A DNA stretch of 25,369 bases from Dissophora ornata (taxonomy: Eukaryota > Mortierellomycota > Mortierellomycetes > Mortierellales > Mortierellaceae): positions 1-25,369 of the forward strand of contig MU617049.1 of assembly GCA_025201705.1 (NCBI GenBank), read 5' to 3'. Position numbers and translations under genes: made by a program. The notes beneath the pieces are model-generated. The model had not been told where the DNA came from. It ran no database searches and was given only the letters and a program-made list of their open reading frames with translations. Shown here in pieces: positions 1-9,789 of the stretch (positions within the stretch are counted from its first letter, which is position 1; each line of letters starts with the position of its first letter).

Positions 1-287
1 AGGGCCTGGATCCCGCAGGGTCTGCGGCGTCCTCTGAAATTTTCTAGAAAGTCACGATCGAGTTGCGCTGGAGGAGTGCGCCGCGTAGTCCTAGATTCTT
101 TTCTAAAAAAAATAAAAGGAGAGACGACATGGCTTTTCTAAAACGAGGCAGATTTGAAAAGAGCGCCTGGATACTGTGGGTGCATTGCTCTCTTGAAAAA
201 ATGGTCAAACGCTGCTGGCTGTTAAGGCGGACTGGTTCTCTGTGGGCGAGCCGTTGGGTTTGTGGCAGAGGTTGCCCGCTGTGTTTT

Positions 288-818
288 TTAAAAGACACCC
301 GGATGTGTGGAATTTGATTGGATCCTCGACCCCCGTTCGGATGCAGACACCCGCCTGCCGTTGCAGAGTCCTTCCTGTGGCTGAAAGTTGCGCAGAAGCA
401 TTATTGGAGAACCGACTTCCAACAATAATCGATGTGGAGAGATCCCTGACGACTGATGTGTGTTCAGCCACTCAGTGGGGAAATGCGCATGGAGACTATC
501 GTTGCCATGACCAACAATCGAATCTGCGGGACGATACTCATACACTTCTCCAGACAGAGAAGTCGTGATTCGGTTGTTGATATCCTTGGCATCCGAGTTG
601 CACGGACAGAGTATGCTGCATTCCATCAAGTATCCGCCATCGCCTACATGAGAGCCAAGGTCCGGATAGACGGCGTCGATAAGAGTTTTAACCGATGCCT
701 GGGGAGGGAGCACGATACCCCCTCGTCCTATGGGGCTCGCCGACCATTCGATCCATCCCTCCCCACACCAACCCCCGACGCGGATGGTGCTCCGGGGGGT
801 AATGAAAGGGACGTCTTT
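288..818 (-). pseudogene. Helitron-type PIF1 helicase fragment, decayed
   Basis: The minus strand is open from about 818 to 288 and carries the C-terminal part of a PIF1-like helicase as found in Helitron Rep/Hel proteins. Visible blocks, in order, are VLPPQASVKTLIDAVYPDL, LCPCNSDAKDINN, a degenerate PTEWLNTHQSSG block (Helitrons usually have YPTEFLN..NPSGLPPH), and GSPIMLLRNFQPQEGLCNG, the family's 'GAPIMLLRNLDPKNGLCNG' motif. There is no Rep domain and no Walker A motif in the window, and similarity is lost below about 330 and above about 780, where other frames give only scraps. It is therefore an internal remnant of a longer transposon protein. The helicase identity follows from recalled family motifs; the truncation is seen directly. 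A non-Helitron cellular PIF1 is less likely because of the PTE/NPSG block. Confidence 0.7.
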
Positions 819-987
819 TCACACATGCGCGCAAACCAGAGGCAAATCCATTGAAAACTGGTCGACTTCACCTTTGGAGGACTTTGTCCTTCACTGCCGG
901 CTCGACATAGGATTCATCGGAGCTTGAAAAGAGGACGAGGATGGCTTTACACGGGAATCACATAGGGGTGGTCAAAATGTCACGTCC

Positions 988-1011
988 AAAAAAAAAAAAA
1001 AAAAAAAAAAA
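988..1011. repeat. poly(A) tract, 24 bases
   Basis: An uninterrupted run of 24 A on the plus strand directly precedes the Fanzor-like relic and lies about 170 bp to the right of the recognisable helicase fragment. It may be a retroposed tail or an expanded homopolymer; no target-site duplication was identified. Confidence 0.9.
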
Positions 1012-1013
1012 GC

Positions 1014-1226
1014 ATGCAGTTACACTCCTTGTCCCAATATGGGCCAGGACGTAACAGACGTGTCAATATGCGACGGATGTACTGCCCCAAGTTCCAGGTG
1101 GTCTTCCACCGGGACTTCAAGGCGGCACAGAACATGATTCGCGCAGCGTGGAGTCAAATTAAGTACCAGATCCGGCCATTGGACATGCAACCTTTTGACA
1201 GCCTTGGGAACTCGACCTGGCGCTAA
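1014..1226 (+). pseudogene. Fanzor/TnpB-like nuclease, C-terminal relic
   Basis: This 70-residue open frame resembles the extreme C-terminus of Fanzor (eukaryotic TnpB-like) RNA-guided nucleases: a zinc-ribbon remnant followed by the final catalytic block and tail. Visible are YCPKFQVVFHRDFKAAQNM, where HRD.KAAQNM fits the RuvC-III block (D..A..N), and a tail YQIRPLDMQPFD like the family's 'QxRPLYLQPV'. The zinc ribbon is damaged: the expected CPxC reads CPKF and the preceding CxxC appears as GPGR. All upstream domains (the other RuvC motifs and the wedge region) are absent because the frame begins at the poly(A) run. It cannot be functional. The assignment rests on motif recall; a Zn-ribbon protein of another family is possible. 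Confidence 0.55.
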
Positions 1227-2085
1227 AAAAATGCGGCATGAACAGTTCGCAGAAAAATGAGAGGTGAGTGCTGTTCAGACTTTCTCAGATGAAACAAAAC
1301 GTCACAGAATCTAATATTGGACTTTTTTCGCCACTCTTTTGACTTAAAATAAGTGATTCTACAAATGCTCACAGCCAAGTTGTTTGATATTGATGACAGA
1401 CTGATTGTAGTACGAGGTGAGGGTTGATTTACCGAGACATGATGCGTGGATTTGCTCTCTCCGAGGGCGCAACCTCTGACGTTACACAACGGACAATCAT
1501 AGAAAAATTAACGTTTTTGAAATAGGGCGAAAGGCGCGACAAGCCTGCTATTTCCATTTGATTGGCTTGATGAAAGGTCAACATTCAACGGGATGGAATG
1601 TGAGCTCGGTACATTTTTTCATGAACCCGGGGAAACAGCATGCAGCCAGAAACTCTAAATTTCGAACTTGATAGAGCGGGCTTGTGGGGCAGTGATCTCT
1701 TCTGCCGTTTCTCGATCGAATTTAACTCACAGTTATGTTACATCATTATGTCATATAGTGATGATGGCAACCACTAAATATTCATGAAAAGATAGATATC
1801 GTGTTTAGGCATTCATGGCAGTTTACCTCTTCTCAGCCGATTCATTAGACATAGTACGAACTGCAAATAGGCGCAAAATAAACAGAAACGTCGTGTCACC
1901 TTGACTTCACAGCTGCACCTTCTACAGTAGAATTCTCAATGTTATCGACTTCAATGCTCACATTATATTGGATGGGGGACGGCCGCATGGTACACAATCA
2001 CGAGGTAACCTGTGTTTGGTCCACCTCCTAAAGTCAAGGCGCCGTTGGACACTCTTCGTACCATCCGTCTTCGTCTTTGAAGCTG
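1227..2085. other. intergenic, no gene recognised
   Basis: About 0.86 kb without a supportable gene. The frames present are short, low in recognisable motifs and lack ATG or splice support. The region is moderately AT-rich and leads into the promoter of the GPI-protein gene. Confidence 0.6.
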
Positions 2086-2090
2086 GAGCA

Positions 2091-2096
2091 TATAAA
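2091..2096 (+). promoter_or_regulatory. TATA box of the Kre9/Knh1-like gene
   Basis: TATAAA lies 76 bp ahead of the ATG at 2172. It is followed by a pyrimidine-rich stretch that includes a short CCACCTAT tandem (2121-2143), a typical fungal start-site region. Confidence 0.6.
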
Positions 2097-2171
2097 GGTC
2101 AGGTAAATAGCATACCCCTCTCCACCTATCCACCTATCCACCTCACTTCCTCTTTCATTCCTCAAATTACC

Positions 2172-2776
2172 ATGAAATTTTCCTCCACCACCACTGTTAT
2201 CGCAGCTATCGCAGCTCTCTCCAGCGTTCAAGCCTTGACTTTCACGTAATACATCAATATTACTACATGTATATTAACCACTTCGCGATACACGGCTGGT
2301 GAAAAACTCGCCACTTACACGGCTGTCCTTTTGTATGAACCCACAGGTCCCCAACAACTGGCTCTGTGTGGACAGTTGGCCAAAAAGTCTCTTTAACTTG
2401 GACTGGCGACTGTACCGTTTTGGGTGGACTCGCTAAGGATTCCGCCGTCGGTCTCTACCCCGTCAAAACCGATGATACCCCAAGTTTCACCATTAATTAC
2501 TTGACCTCCATTGATTGCTCTTCTCCCAGCGGAGGATCTGCTACCGCAAATATCGATGGCTTCTCGTTTATTAAGGATAACGAGTACTACTTCCTTGCAT
2601 TCGGCACTAAGAAAGAGATAACAAGCAATACTTTCCTTATTAGAACCTCCACTTCACCTGCCACACCGAATAATACTGCTGCTCCCACTAAGAGTGGTGC
2701 CGACAAGTCGTTGGTCGTGGGCTCCTTGCTCGCTTTAGCTGGAGTAGCCACTTCTATTCTCCAGTATGCTCTTTGA
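2172..2776 (+). CDS. secreted GPI-anchored Kre9/Knh1-like protein
   Basis: Two exons, 2172-2245 and 2347-2776, give 167 residues. The 101-nt intron begins GTAATA and ends CAG; reading through it meets a stop at once, while splicing restores the frame and creates the family motif LTFTSPTTGSVWTVGQKV. Residues 1-21 are a signal peptide ending VQA. Residues 22 to about 115 match the Ser-Thr-rich, GPI-anchored Kre9/Knh1 N-terminal family (F.SP..G..W..G....L.W), with two cysteines (GDC, SIDC) that may pair. A Ser/Thr/Pro/Asn linker has one N-glycosylation sequon (NNT), and the C-terminus after KSGADKS is a hydrophobic GPI-attachment tail. It is probably carried to the cell surface and may act in beta-glucan or wall organisation. 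Intact; an AATAAA follows at 2909. Exact function is unknown. Confidence 0.85.
2246..2346 (+). other. intron of the Kre9/Knh1-like gene
   Basis: GT-AG intron of 101 nt in phase 2. It is supported by the in-frame stop at its first codons and by restoration of the conserved N-terminal domain across the junction. Confidence 0.85.
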
Positions 2777-2908
2777 TGAGAAAAGCTTTTGTTAAGCCTG
2801 TGCCATTTTTGCGGCAGAGTCAGTTTAGTAATCACGATTTAAAGTAGTTGCACCCCATCTGCTTGCATGGTGGCGTCGGCCACCATCTCAAGGAGTGTCC
2901 GCTCTTCT

Positions 2909-2914
2909 AATAAA
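2909..2914 (+). terminator. candidate poly(A) signal
   Basis: AATAAA lies 132 bp after the stop of the GPI-protein gene; a second AATAAA occurs near 3020. Either could direct 3' end formation. Confidence 0.4.
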
Positions 2915-3188
2915 CATAGCTCCCATGTTTTGGGGTATTTACATCAAAACCTGCACTGGTTGTTTTTTTTTGAGGTCAAGTTTAATCCAATTGGAAGTCT
3001 AAGTGTAGCTCGTACGAACAATAAATTGAGGAGACACAATCCGTTCTCTACGACACACTGGGTGCGCTTAACCCCGGATGGCCCTTCCTGCCCTTCGTGG
3101 GGGCGAGCTCAATGAAGTCTAGTCCTCCTGGAGCAACTCGATTTTCATCTCTCCTCTTCTTTCCATCACTCCTAGGTTACTGCAAACC

Positions 3189-3568
3189 CTAGAAGCTCGC
3201 TAGCACAGCCCGATCAGCAACTCGGGGGTCTGGTTGCTCACCAGGGCACTGCCCATTCTCGTGCTCCATCAGAGACTTGCCGCATAAACACTCGTTCGCT
3301 CGAGGGTCCTGGCCGTATATTTGCATCCACGGTCGCGCTTGCCGACCTCTGGTTGGTTCCACTTCTTCTTTTCCGTAACCCTGTTGGATTGTTTCCATGC
3401 CACCGTTGCTGTGAACCTTGGTTTCGACAGACGCTCGCGGGCCTCCTTCTCGATAAAACAACAAAAAGACCGGGCGACACGCTGGGCAATGCTCAATGGT
3501 AACCGGAACAACCTTTGCCATTCTTTTGACAGGGCAATAGGGACAAAGCCGCGATAAATGTCACACAC
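3189..3568 (-). pseudogene. LINE 3' end, cysteine-rich tail, frameshifted
   Basis: Two overlapping minus-strand frames each hold part of one decayed coding sequence. One begins VCDIYRGFVPIALSKEWQRL and runs through an arginine-rich helix (IAQRVARSFCCFIEKEARER). The other continues with IYGQDPRANECLCG and KSLMEHENGQCPGE, a Cys/His module with spacing C-x-C...H...C, and ends VADRAVLASF. The switch between frames (roughly 3320-3400) shows at least one indel. It follows the RNase H fragment at 3764-4579 on the same strand, so I read it as the extreme C-terminus and 3' end of the same non-LTR element. That link is inference from position and from similarity to fungal LINE tails that I recall only generally. 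Confidence 0.5.
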
Positions 3569-3763
3569 CGTCCAAGTTGAATCTTGATCGAATGCTGGCT
3601 GGGTGGCATCCGTAGGGGGCCACGCGACTACCTTGGACAGGGAACTCTTGCATCGGGACGGCAGGACAAGGCACCAGTGGTATAGTCATGGGCTCAGGAT
3701 TATCTACTTCTTGGCCCATTGTTTCTGACGGTTCATGTTATGCGCAGCTGTGGCACGTTGGCC

Positions 3764-4579
3764 TCAGTAATCCACCAGCTGCAGACCGTCTTCTCTCAGC
3801 TGATCTTGGACTTGCTTCATCTTGGGGTGTATCCAAACGTGTTCGTTGTCTTCGGTCGCGCTGTTGTATAATCGACATTTACAATCAGGGTAGAGGTCCA
3901 GTCGTCTCACACGCAGTACATCCATAGTTGGTAACATCACATGCGCCTTCTTGATCCTGTGGCTCCGTAGGTGTGTGTCTTTCTGGCTGCTGTAAAACGT
4001 GTGTACTGGGTTATTGTTGTGAGTGTTTGAAAGGGTGCCTAGCCAGTCGACGCTGTCGTAGTCGGGCACGCTCTTCTTGGTACGTTCCTGTGCTTTCCAT
4101 CTCTGGTGCCATCGTCTGGTGGTCTGCATCTTGAGAACATGCCGTATATCACACTCGAGTGTCTCGCCCGCCATCTCCGCACTATACCGAAAGTTCGACT
4201 GTGCTGATGGGTCCACTTGCCATGGTGAGTCTCCTGCCTGATACGCTCCATTAGCTGCGATGTCTGCCTTCTCGTTCCACTCGCGGCCGTTGTGTCCTCG
4301 AATCCAACTGACTTTGACTTTCATCGTCCTTTCCTTACAGATCCGTGCCAAGATCGCCCATGTCATGTAGTTGTTGCACCGCATCTTGTCCCTAACCGAC
4401 ACTTGTCCTCGACGAAGGAGGATCTTGTCGAATTGAGTCACGACCGCTTTGTTATCCAGTTTGATATTGACGTCTTGATCCGGGGGTATTGCAAGGATGG
4501 CTGCCACGAGTCTCATTAATTCTGCTGATGTTGATGAGGCCATACCGTCGACTCTGCCACAATTAATATCACTATCAGG
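3764..4579 (-). mobile_element. 5'-truncated LINE: RNase H domain and Zn-knuckle end
   Basis: An open frame from 4579 to 3764 (ATG at 4543, 259 aa) carries the RNase H domain and C-terminus of a non-LTR retrotransposon ORF2. Seen: SSTSAEL (the catalytic Glu block), LDNKAVV (catalytic Asp), and WIRGHNGREWNEKADIAA (the His..Asn..Asp block). The end has a zinc-knuckle-like CKCRLYNSATEDNEHVWIHP, like the C-C-H-C tail after RNase H in Tad/I-clade elements. The first catalytic Asp (usually FTDGS) and the whole endonuclease and reverse transcriptase are missing because a stop lies just upstream of 4579. RNase H would remove RNA from the RNA-DNA hybrid during target-primed reverse transcription. This copy cannot move on its own. 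5' truncation is usual for LINE insertions. Confidence 0.8.
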
Positions 4580-5563
4580 CTAGTTAAACAGAAGGATGAG
4601 AGATGAAATTGTGCCAAAAAAAACAGGCGTTGAAAATGCTTCCAAACGCGCTGACCGCGACATGAATTTTTGAAATGTTTTATTTTCACCTGCTGCCTGA
4701 CTTAAGTGCTTCAGACGTCAAACTGCGGTGTGGCGCGTCCTGGAACCATGCACGTTGCATTCCCTCTTGTTCCCGTTCTGCACTGCCACAATTCCCACGT
4801 ATGGGTCGTAACATATGTAAAACAAAAACAGTATGATTTCGGCCACATTGTATGGCTCGGACGTGATGGACTCCAAGAAGTGCGGGCCACGAAGGATTGC
4901 ATGTTATGTTGTTGATGGCAGGACAAGGCTAAGGGCAAGAGGCGAAGCTGCACATGAACTTGAAAAAGACTGGATGACTGTCCTTTTTCAAAGAGAGCCC
5001 ATGGCAAGTTACACGAGGGCGAGGGCGCGAGGCAACAAATGTTCAGAAGAAACGACTCTTTCATCCCTTTCTCCCACTTTTCCGCTGCTACACCCACGAC
5101 AAGTCAATCCCACAGGGACTGTCACATATCCTCCGCGAATATCTTTCTTCCCATCTTCACTTTGTATCTCGACAGAATCTGATTAAGCATATTGCAGTAG
5201 CCATCACAGGTAATCCGCAATAACATATTCCTGTCCATCCCTGAATCCGGCTACTTGAGCCAGTGATTGTTTTAGAGCGGCTGCGGTCAGATTATACGTA
5301 ACTTAGGAAAGTGGTTATATGTGTGCGGTGGATAGCGTCTCTTTAGGTTTGATAACAGCCATCTCTGTTAGAAGTGAAGAGCATTACTCTGCTCAACAAC
5401 CTTGGTGCTTTGGTCCTGCGTTGGTCGTTTTAAACAACAGGAACGCTGGTTCGTATTTGAGGTGAGCCACTCACCGGCGGTACTTGAGAAGTACTCCATA
5501 AGTATCTGTAAAACGATGGCCAAACCCGCCTGTTCGATGACGGGCACTGAGCATTAAGCATCA
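4580..5563. other. intergenic, no gene recognised
   Basis: Nearly 1 kb between the LINE fragment and the leader of the NLR-like gene. Open frames on both strands are short and composition-driven; I see no domain, splice-supported gene or repeat. Confidence 0.55.
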
Positions 5564-5824
5564 TTGTGGTCTAAAGAAACACACCAAGCCTTCTACTACG
5601 ACTATAACCTCAGAACCACATCATATCCTTTACTGTACACTAATCCATATCCCAGTCGTATTAATCAATTGTTTAGTGCGCTCTCTCAGGTTACTCCAGC
5701 CTTTCAACGCTTGACATCAGAGTCGCTAATACTACCATCAGATCTATTCTCGGATAGTCAAGAACACGGGCAAAAAGAATAGAAAAAGAAAAAACAACAA
5801 GCAAGTGGACGATCAGAAATCGAT
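5564..5824 (+). promoter_or_regulatory. probable 5' leader of the NLR-like gene
   Basis: The stretch before the ATG at 5825 ends in a purine-rich leader (5765-5815, many AAAAAG/GAAAAA blocks), usual for fungal 5' UTRs. No clear TATA box was found. The short open frame inside it shows no protein motif. Confidence 0.35.
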
Positions 5825-6141
5825 ATGCTCAGTAGTACCTTTTCACCATGGAGAAGCGTTCTCACACCACAAACGGCGTTGGATCTCGCCGCTTCCCATT
5901 TGGAGAATGCATGCAAAGCACAGAGTCCTGAATTGGCTCTGGCGTTTTGCAGTGACGCAGAAACAGCCCTGGCCCGCATTAGAACATCAGTGAGAAAGGC
6001 CTCTGTTTCGTCCTCACGAGCTCAGGATCGAGCCCTGTGCAGTGAGATTGCAACTACATATTCTAAGTTCGGCGAACTGTTGGACAGCTTGGGGCGTCGC
6101 AGCAAAGCACAAGCCTGCTACAAGAATGAAGAAAAATGGGG

Positions 6142-6230
6142 GTATGTAAGCGATAACAGTATTCTTTGATAGATGATCAAGAGTCGTATATCTAACCGTA
6201 TTACGATGCTATGAATTCAATATGTTACAG
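6142..6230 (+). other. intron 1 of the NLR-like gene
   Basis: GTATGT...CAG, 89 nt, with a TCTAAC branch-like site near 6191. Splicing joins EEKWG to GRSQLPG in frame, whereas reading through ends at a stop near 6169. Confidence 0.8.
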
Positions 6231-7690
6231 AGGACGCAGTCAGTTGCCAGGCAAATCGTCCTCTCTCTCCAACAACGTCAACTCGCCCTCGGCTGCAGAG
6301 GAACCTGTAGATCCCTCTGCAAGCCCCATTGTAGAACCTGCTGCATATCCGTCCGTCGTTCACGCAGTGTCCTCTCCCCATCCCCCTCGTTCTCTGATTC
6401 AGGATAGCTCAAGCCGTGACATTGCAACAATCCCTCCGCACATCTTTGCAAAGGATATGCATCAGCCTCTTGACATTAACAAATTGCCAAACGTCGATGA
6501 GCGTCTCGAGAACATATCCCAGCTCGTTCACTGCCTTGCTCTTTTACAACCTAAGCAATTCAACGAGGACGCACTCGATCAGTACGAGCGCGACTGGCTA
6601 AAGGCCATTGAACTTGATACAGACGAGCACGAAAGGTTGAAGATGCTGGCGATCAACATGCTCGAGGAATTCACTCATGATAAACTCAAGGATGCAAGCG
6701 CTGTCGCAGAAGTCGTGTGCCTTGCCCCAGTTCTCGAGAAACACGAACATCAAAAATTACTCCAGGAGTTGTTCTATGGCATGGAACGAACAGAGTTGTT
6801 GGATTTCGATCTACTCGAAGGACTGGCACAGCTGGTCCAACGCTCTTGTCCCGGCCACCTCAACGCCGACAATTTGGTCAAAATACTGGAGCTCATCAGT
6901 AGGCGCTTAAGAGGCACTCACGAGCAGTCTCCAGATTACATCAATCAATTAACGTCAATGGTGTCGCGTGTGTTGGATGCCATGGCCGATACCAATGTCA
7001 AAGGTCTAGACCGCAAAAAGCTCCATGCGCCTCTCGCTGCCTATTTGCATAAACTTGAAGGTGGCACTGACCCGCACCTGGTCTATCAAGCAGCCTACGC
7101 CTCTCAGGCATTGCTGTACGTCCCGGATGATGAAACTCCCTGGCAAGCGACGCAGAGGCGCACAGGAAAAGTGGTCAAGGGAGTGGCGGGGTTGGTGAGC
7201 GCAGTGAAAAGCTTAGACCTCAACGAGTTTGTAGAAGGCTTGAACCATATCCAAGAAGGGCTTGCTGGAGCGGCTGAGGTCTTTGCAGTAGCCAAAAGTG
7301 CGTATTAAGACGTTATCACTCTAGCTGAAAGCGGACAACGATTCCTAGAGTGTCTCAAGGAAGGATTGAGCTTTAGTCGCAAATGTGCCTGGTATCCGGC
7401 ATTGCGTGGTGCAGATGTATTGCTTCGAAATGGTCAGCTCATCAAGTTCAAGAGATTGGCCTGTGAAGCGCCTTGCCGTCACGATCCTGCCTTTCAATGG
7501 GGATTATGTCAGCGCCTCGGGGAGCTCGCCTCTAATACTCAGTGCGATGGCGACCCTTGTACAAGTGCTATTGCATTTCTAGGGGAGATGTATCGAAACG
7601 ACAAAGCCTGGGGCCATTATGCCAACATCAAGCAATTAATCCTTGACATTCTTATGCAGCTTTCAGCTTCATCCAGAGGACATACGCAAG

Positions 7691-7796
7691 GTGCGAGGGA
7701 TGGAGAGAAAGATAATGAGGATGACTATTTACAGTGTTGCAATGACTACTGGAGTGTAGTCAAATACTAACATATCAGTTCATTCAAATGCTATAG
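7691..7796 (+). other. intron 2 of the NLR-like gene
   Basis: 106 nt with a weak donor, GTGCGA, a perfect TACTAAC branch site at 7765-7771 and a TAG acceptor. Splicing joins GHTQ to AAKELLQELE in frame; read-through ends at the stop at 7770, inside the branch site. Confidence 0.7.
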
Positions 7797-8073
7797 CCGC
7801 CAAAGAGCTGCTACAAGAGTTGGAGACGTATGGTGATGAGGAGAGGCAAGCGCTCTACCGAGTGAGTGTAGAGGGCGGTCCTAGTCCACATCCACTGAAT
7901 GTCGCCTTACCCTCACTGTTGTCAAAGTCTCTGCTCGACCGCGTTCAAAAAAAAACAATCTAGACGCCGAATCCCGTTTGCGCAAACTCAAAGTTCGACG
8001 ATTAGAAGAGAGAAGTAGATCCGTGTATATTTCTCCACATGCCACGACGAACCTAAAAGCCAGAGGTGGCACC

Positions 8074-8780
8074 CTTTTCCCTTTGATGGATAAGGTACAA
8101 GAGTTCCTTATAAGTGAGAGAAAGGTGTTTTTGGTGCTTGGAGATTCTGGAGCAGGAAAATCAACTTTTAATCAGGAGCTTGAATGCGATTTGTGGAACA
8201 AGTACAAGAAAAATGAAGGCCGCATCCCACTCTTCATCACTCTCGCAGCTATCCAAATCCCTGAAGATGAACTAATCCCCAAACAACTAAAGAAGGAAGG
8301 GTTCACTGAGCATCAAATCCGAGAGATGAAGGAATACCACGAATTCATCTTGATTTGCGACGGGTATGATGAGAGCCGGCAGACACACAACTTGCACAAG
8401 AGCAACGGACTGAATCTGCAAGGAGGGTGGCAAGCTCAAATGGTAATCAGTTGCCGCAGCGAGTACCTCGGTTCCAACTATCGGGATCGTTTTCAACCAG
8501 GAGACCGTAATCGCCTGGAAGATTCCCCTCTATTTCAAGAGGCAGCCATTGCACCGTTCACCAAGGATCAGATTCAGGATTATGTCCAGAAATATGTGTC
8601 AGCGAGTGGTCCGCAATGGAAGGCCGATGATTACTTACAAGCACTTGGTCGGATTCCAGGATTGAAAGACCTGGTGACGAACCCGTTCTTGTTAACGTTG
8701 TCATTGCAGGTTTTGCTAGGCATAGTAAATCTAGGAAAAAATCTCTCAGCGGCCCGTATCACTAGAGTCGCACTGTATGA
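8074..8780 (+). other. NACHT NTPase domain of the NLR-like gene
   Basis: This block runs from FPLMDKVQEFL to the conserved end TRVALYD. The P-loop GDSGAGKST and the acidic CDGYDE motif are intact, so the NTPase core shows no visible lesion even though the gene is broken on either side of it. NACHT domains bind ATP/GTP and mediate oligomerisation of NLR receptors. Confidence 0.8.
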
Positions 8781-9471
8781 CTAGTTTGTGGAGCAGTGGC
8801 TGGATCGTGGCCATATGCGACTAGTCGAAACGGTGAGCGGGCAAGGGAAGCTAGCGTTTGAGAGGTTGTCGGATGAAGGGTTCACGCAGAACGGTATTGA
8901 GTACTTGAAAGGCTTGGCGACTGCAATCTTTCACAATCAATCGGGTAATTCTGTGGTCGAGTATTCGCCATTCCGGGATCAAGGAACATGGAAAGAAACG
9001 TTCTTTAGCTAAGAGGACGAGACGAAACTTTTACGTAAGGCTTGTCCTTTGAAGCGCAGCGGTAACCAGTACCGCTTTCTCCATCAATCACTTTTGGAGT
9101 ACAGTTTGGCACGGGCTGTATTTGAACCACAGAAGAGAGAGACAGAAGGACGTAAGATGACGGAGTCAACAGCAATGGTGTCACATCGAGGGGATATCAA
9201 TTCAGATTTTGGCTTTGAGAACCAAGGTGGAAATGAGGAGGTAGTTGACGCCATTGAGTTTCCGGTACTCGAATCGCCTTTAGGGCGCAGGAGCTTTGCG
9301 GGAGAGCCGTCGATTCTACGATTCTTGGATGAGCGTGTCCAACAAGAGCCTCTCTTCAAGAAACAGCTACTGGCGGTAATCGAGCGATCGAAAGCAGAAA
9401 CGGCAGAACTCGAGACGGTGGGCAGAGCAGCAGCCAATGCGATGACGATGTTGATAAGGTCAGGGGAGCAG

Positions 9472-9642
9472 TTTAATGGAGTTGATTTACAAGGCATACG
9501 GATTCCAGGGGCTGATCTGAGTCATGGAGCATTTGAATCAGCTCGGTTACAGGGAGCAGATATGAGAAATGTGACTCTTCGCAGTGCATCGCTTCGCGAA
9601 GCTGATTTAAGAGGGGCGCAGATGGCAGGCGTACAGTTCAGC
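9472..9642 (+). other. pentapeptide-repeat segment of the NLR-like gene
   Basis: About seven five-residue units of the A(D/N)LxX type are visible: ADLSH, ARLQG, ADMRN, VTLRS, ASLRE, ADLRG, AQMAG. They would form a short right-handed beta-helix between the NACHT/winged-helix part and the WD40 propeller. Confidence 0.7.
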
Positions 9643-9789
9643 GAATTGCCATTTCTTCAGGAAGAGAGTATAGTGTTTTGTTGCGTATATTCGCCAGATG
9701 GCGAAACATTCGCAGCTGGTCTTTTCGGTGGCAACATCAACATCTATACAACATTGTGCTGGGAAAAAACAAGACACTTGAGTGGTCAC

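Noticed and set aside
4711..5097. 128-codon minus frame
   Set aside because: No domain, no promoter or splice evidence; probably chance.
7861..7970. GTGAGT at the start of this stretch as an intron donor in the NLR-like gene
   Set aside because: The following codons (GGPSPHPLNVALPSLLSKSLLDRVQ) fit the conserved protein, so the stretch is coding.
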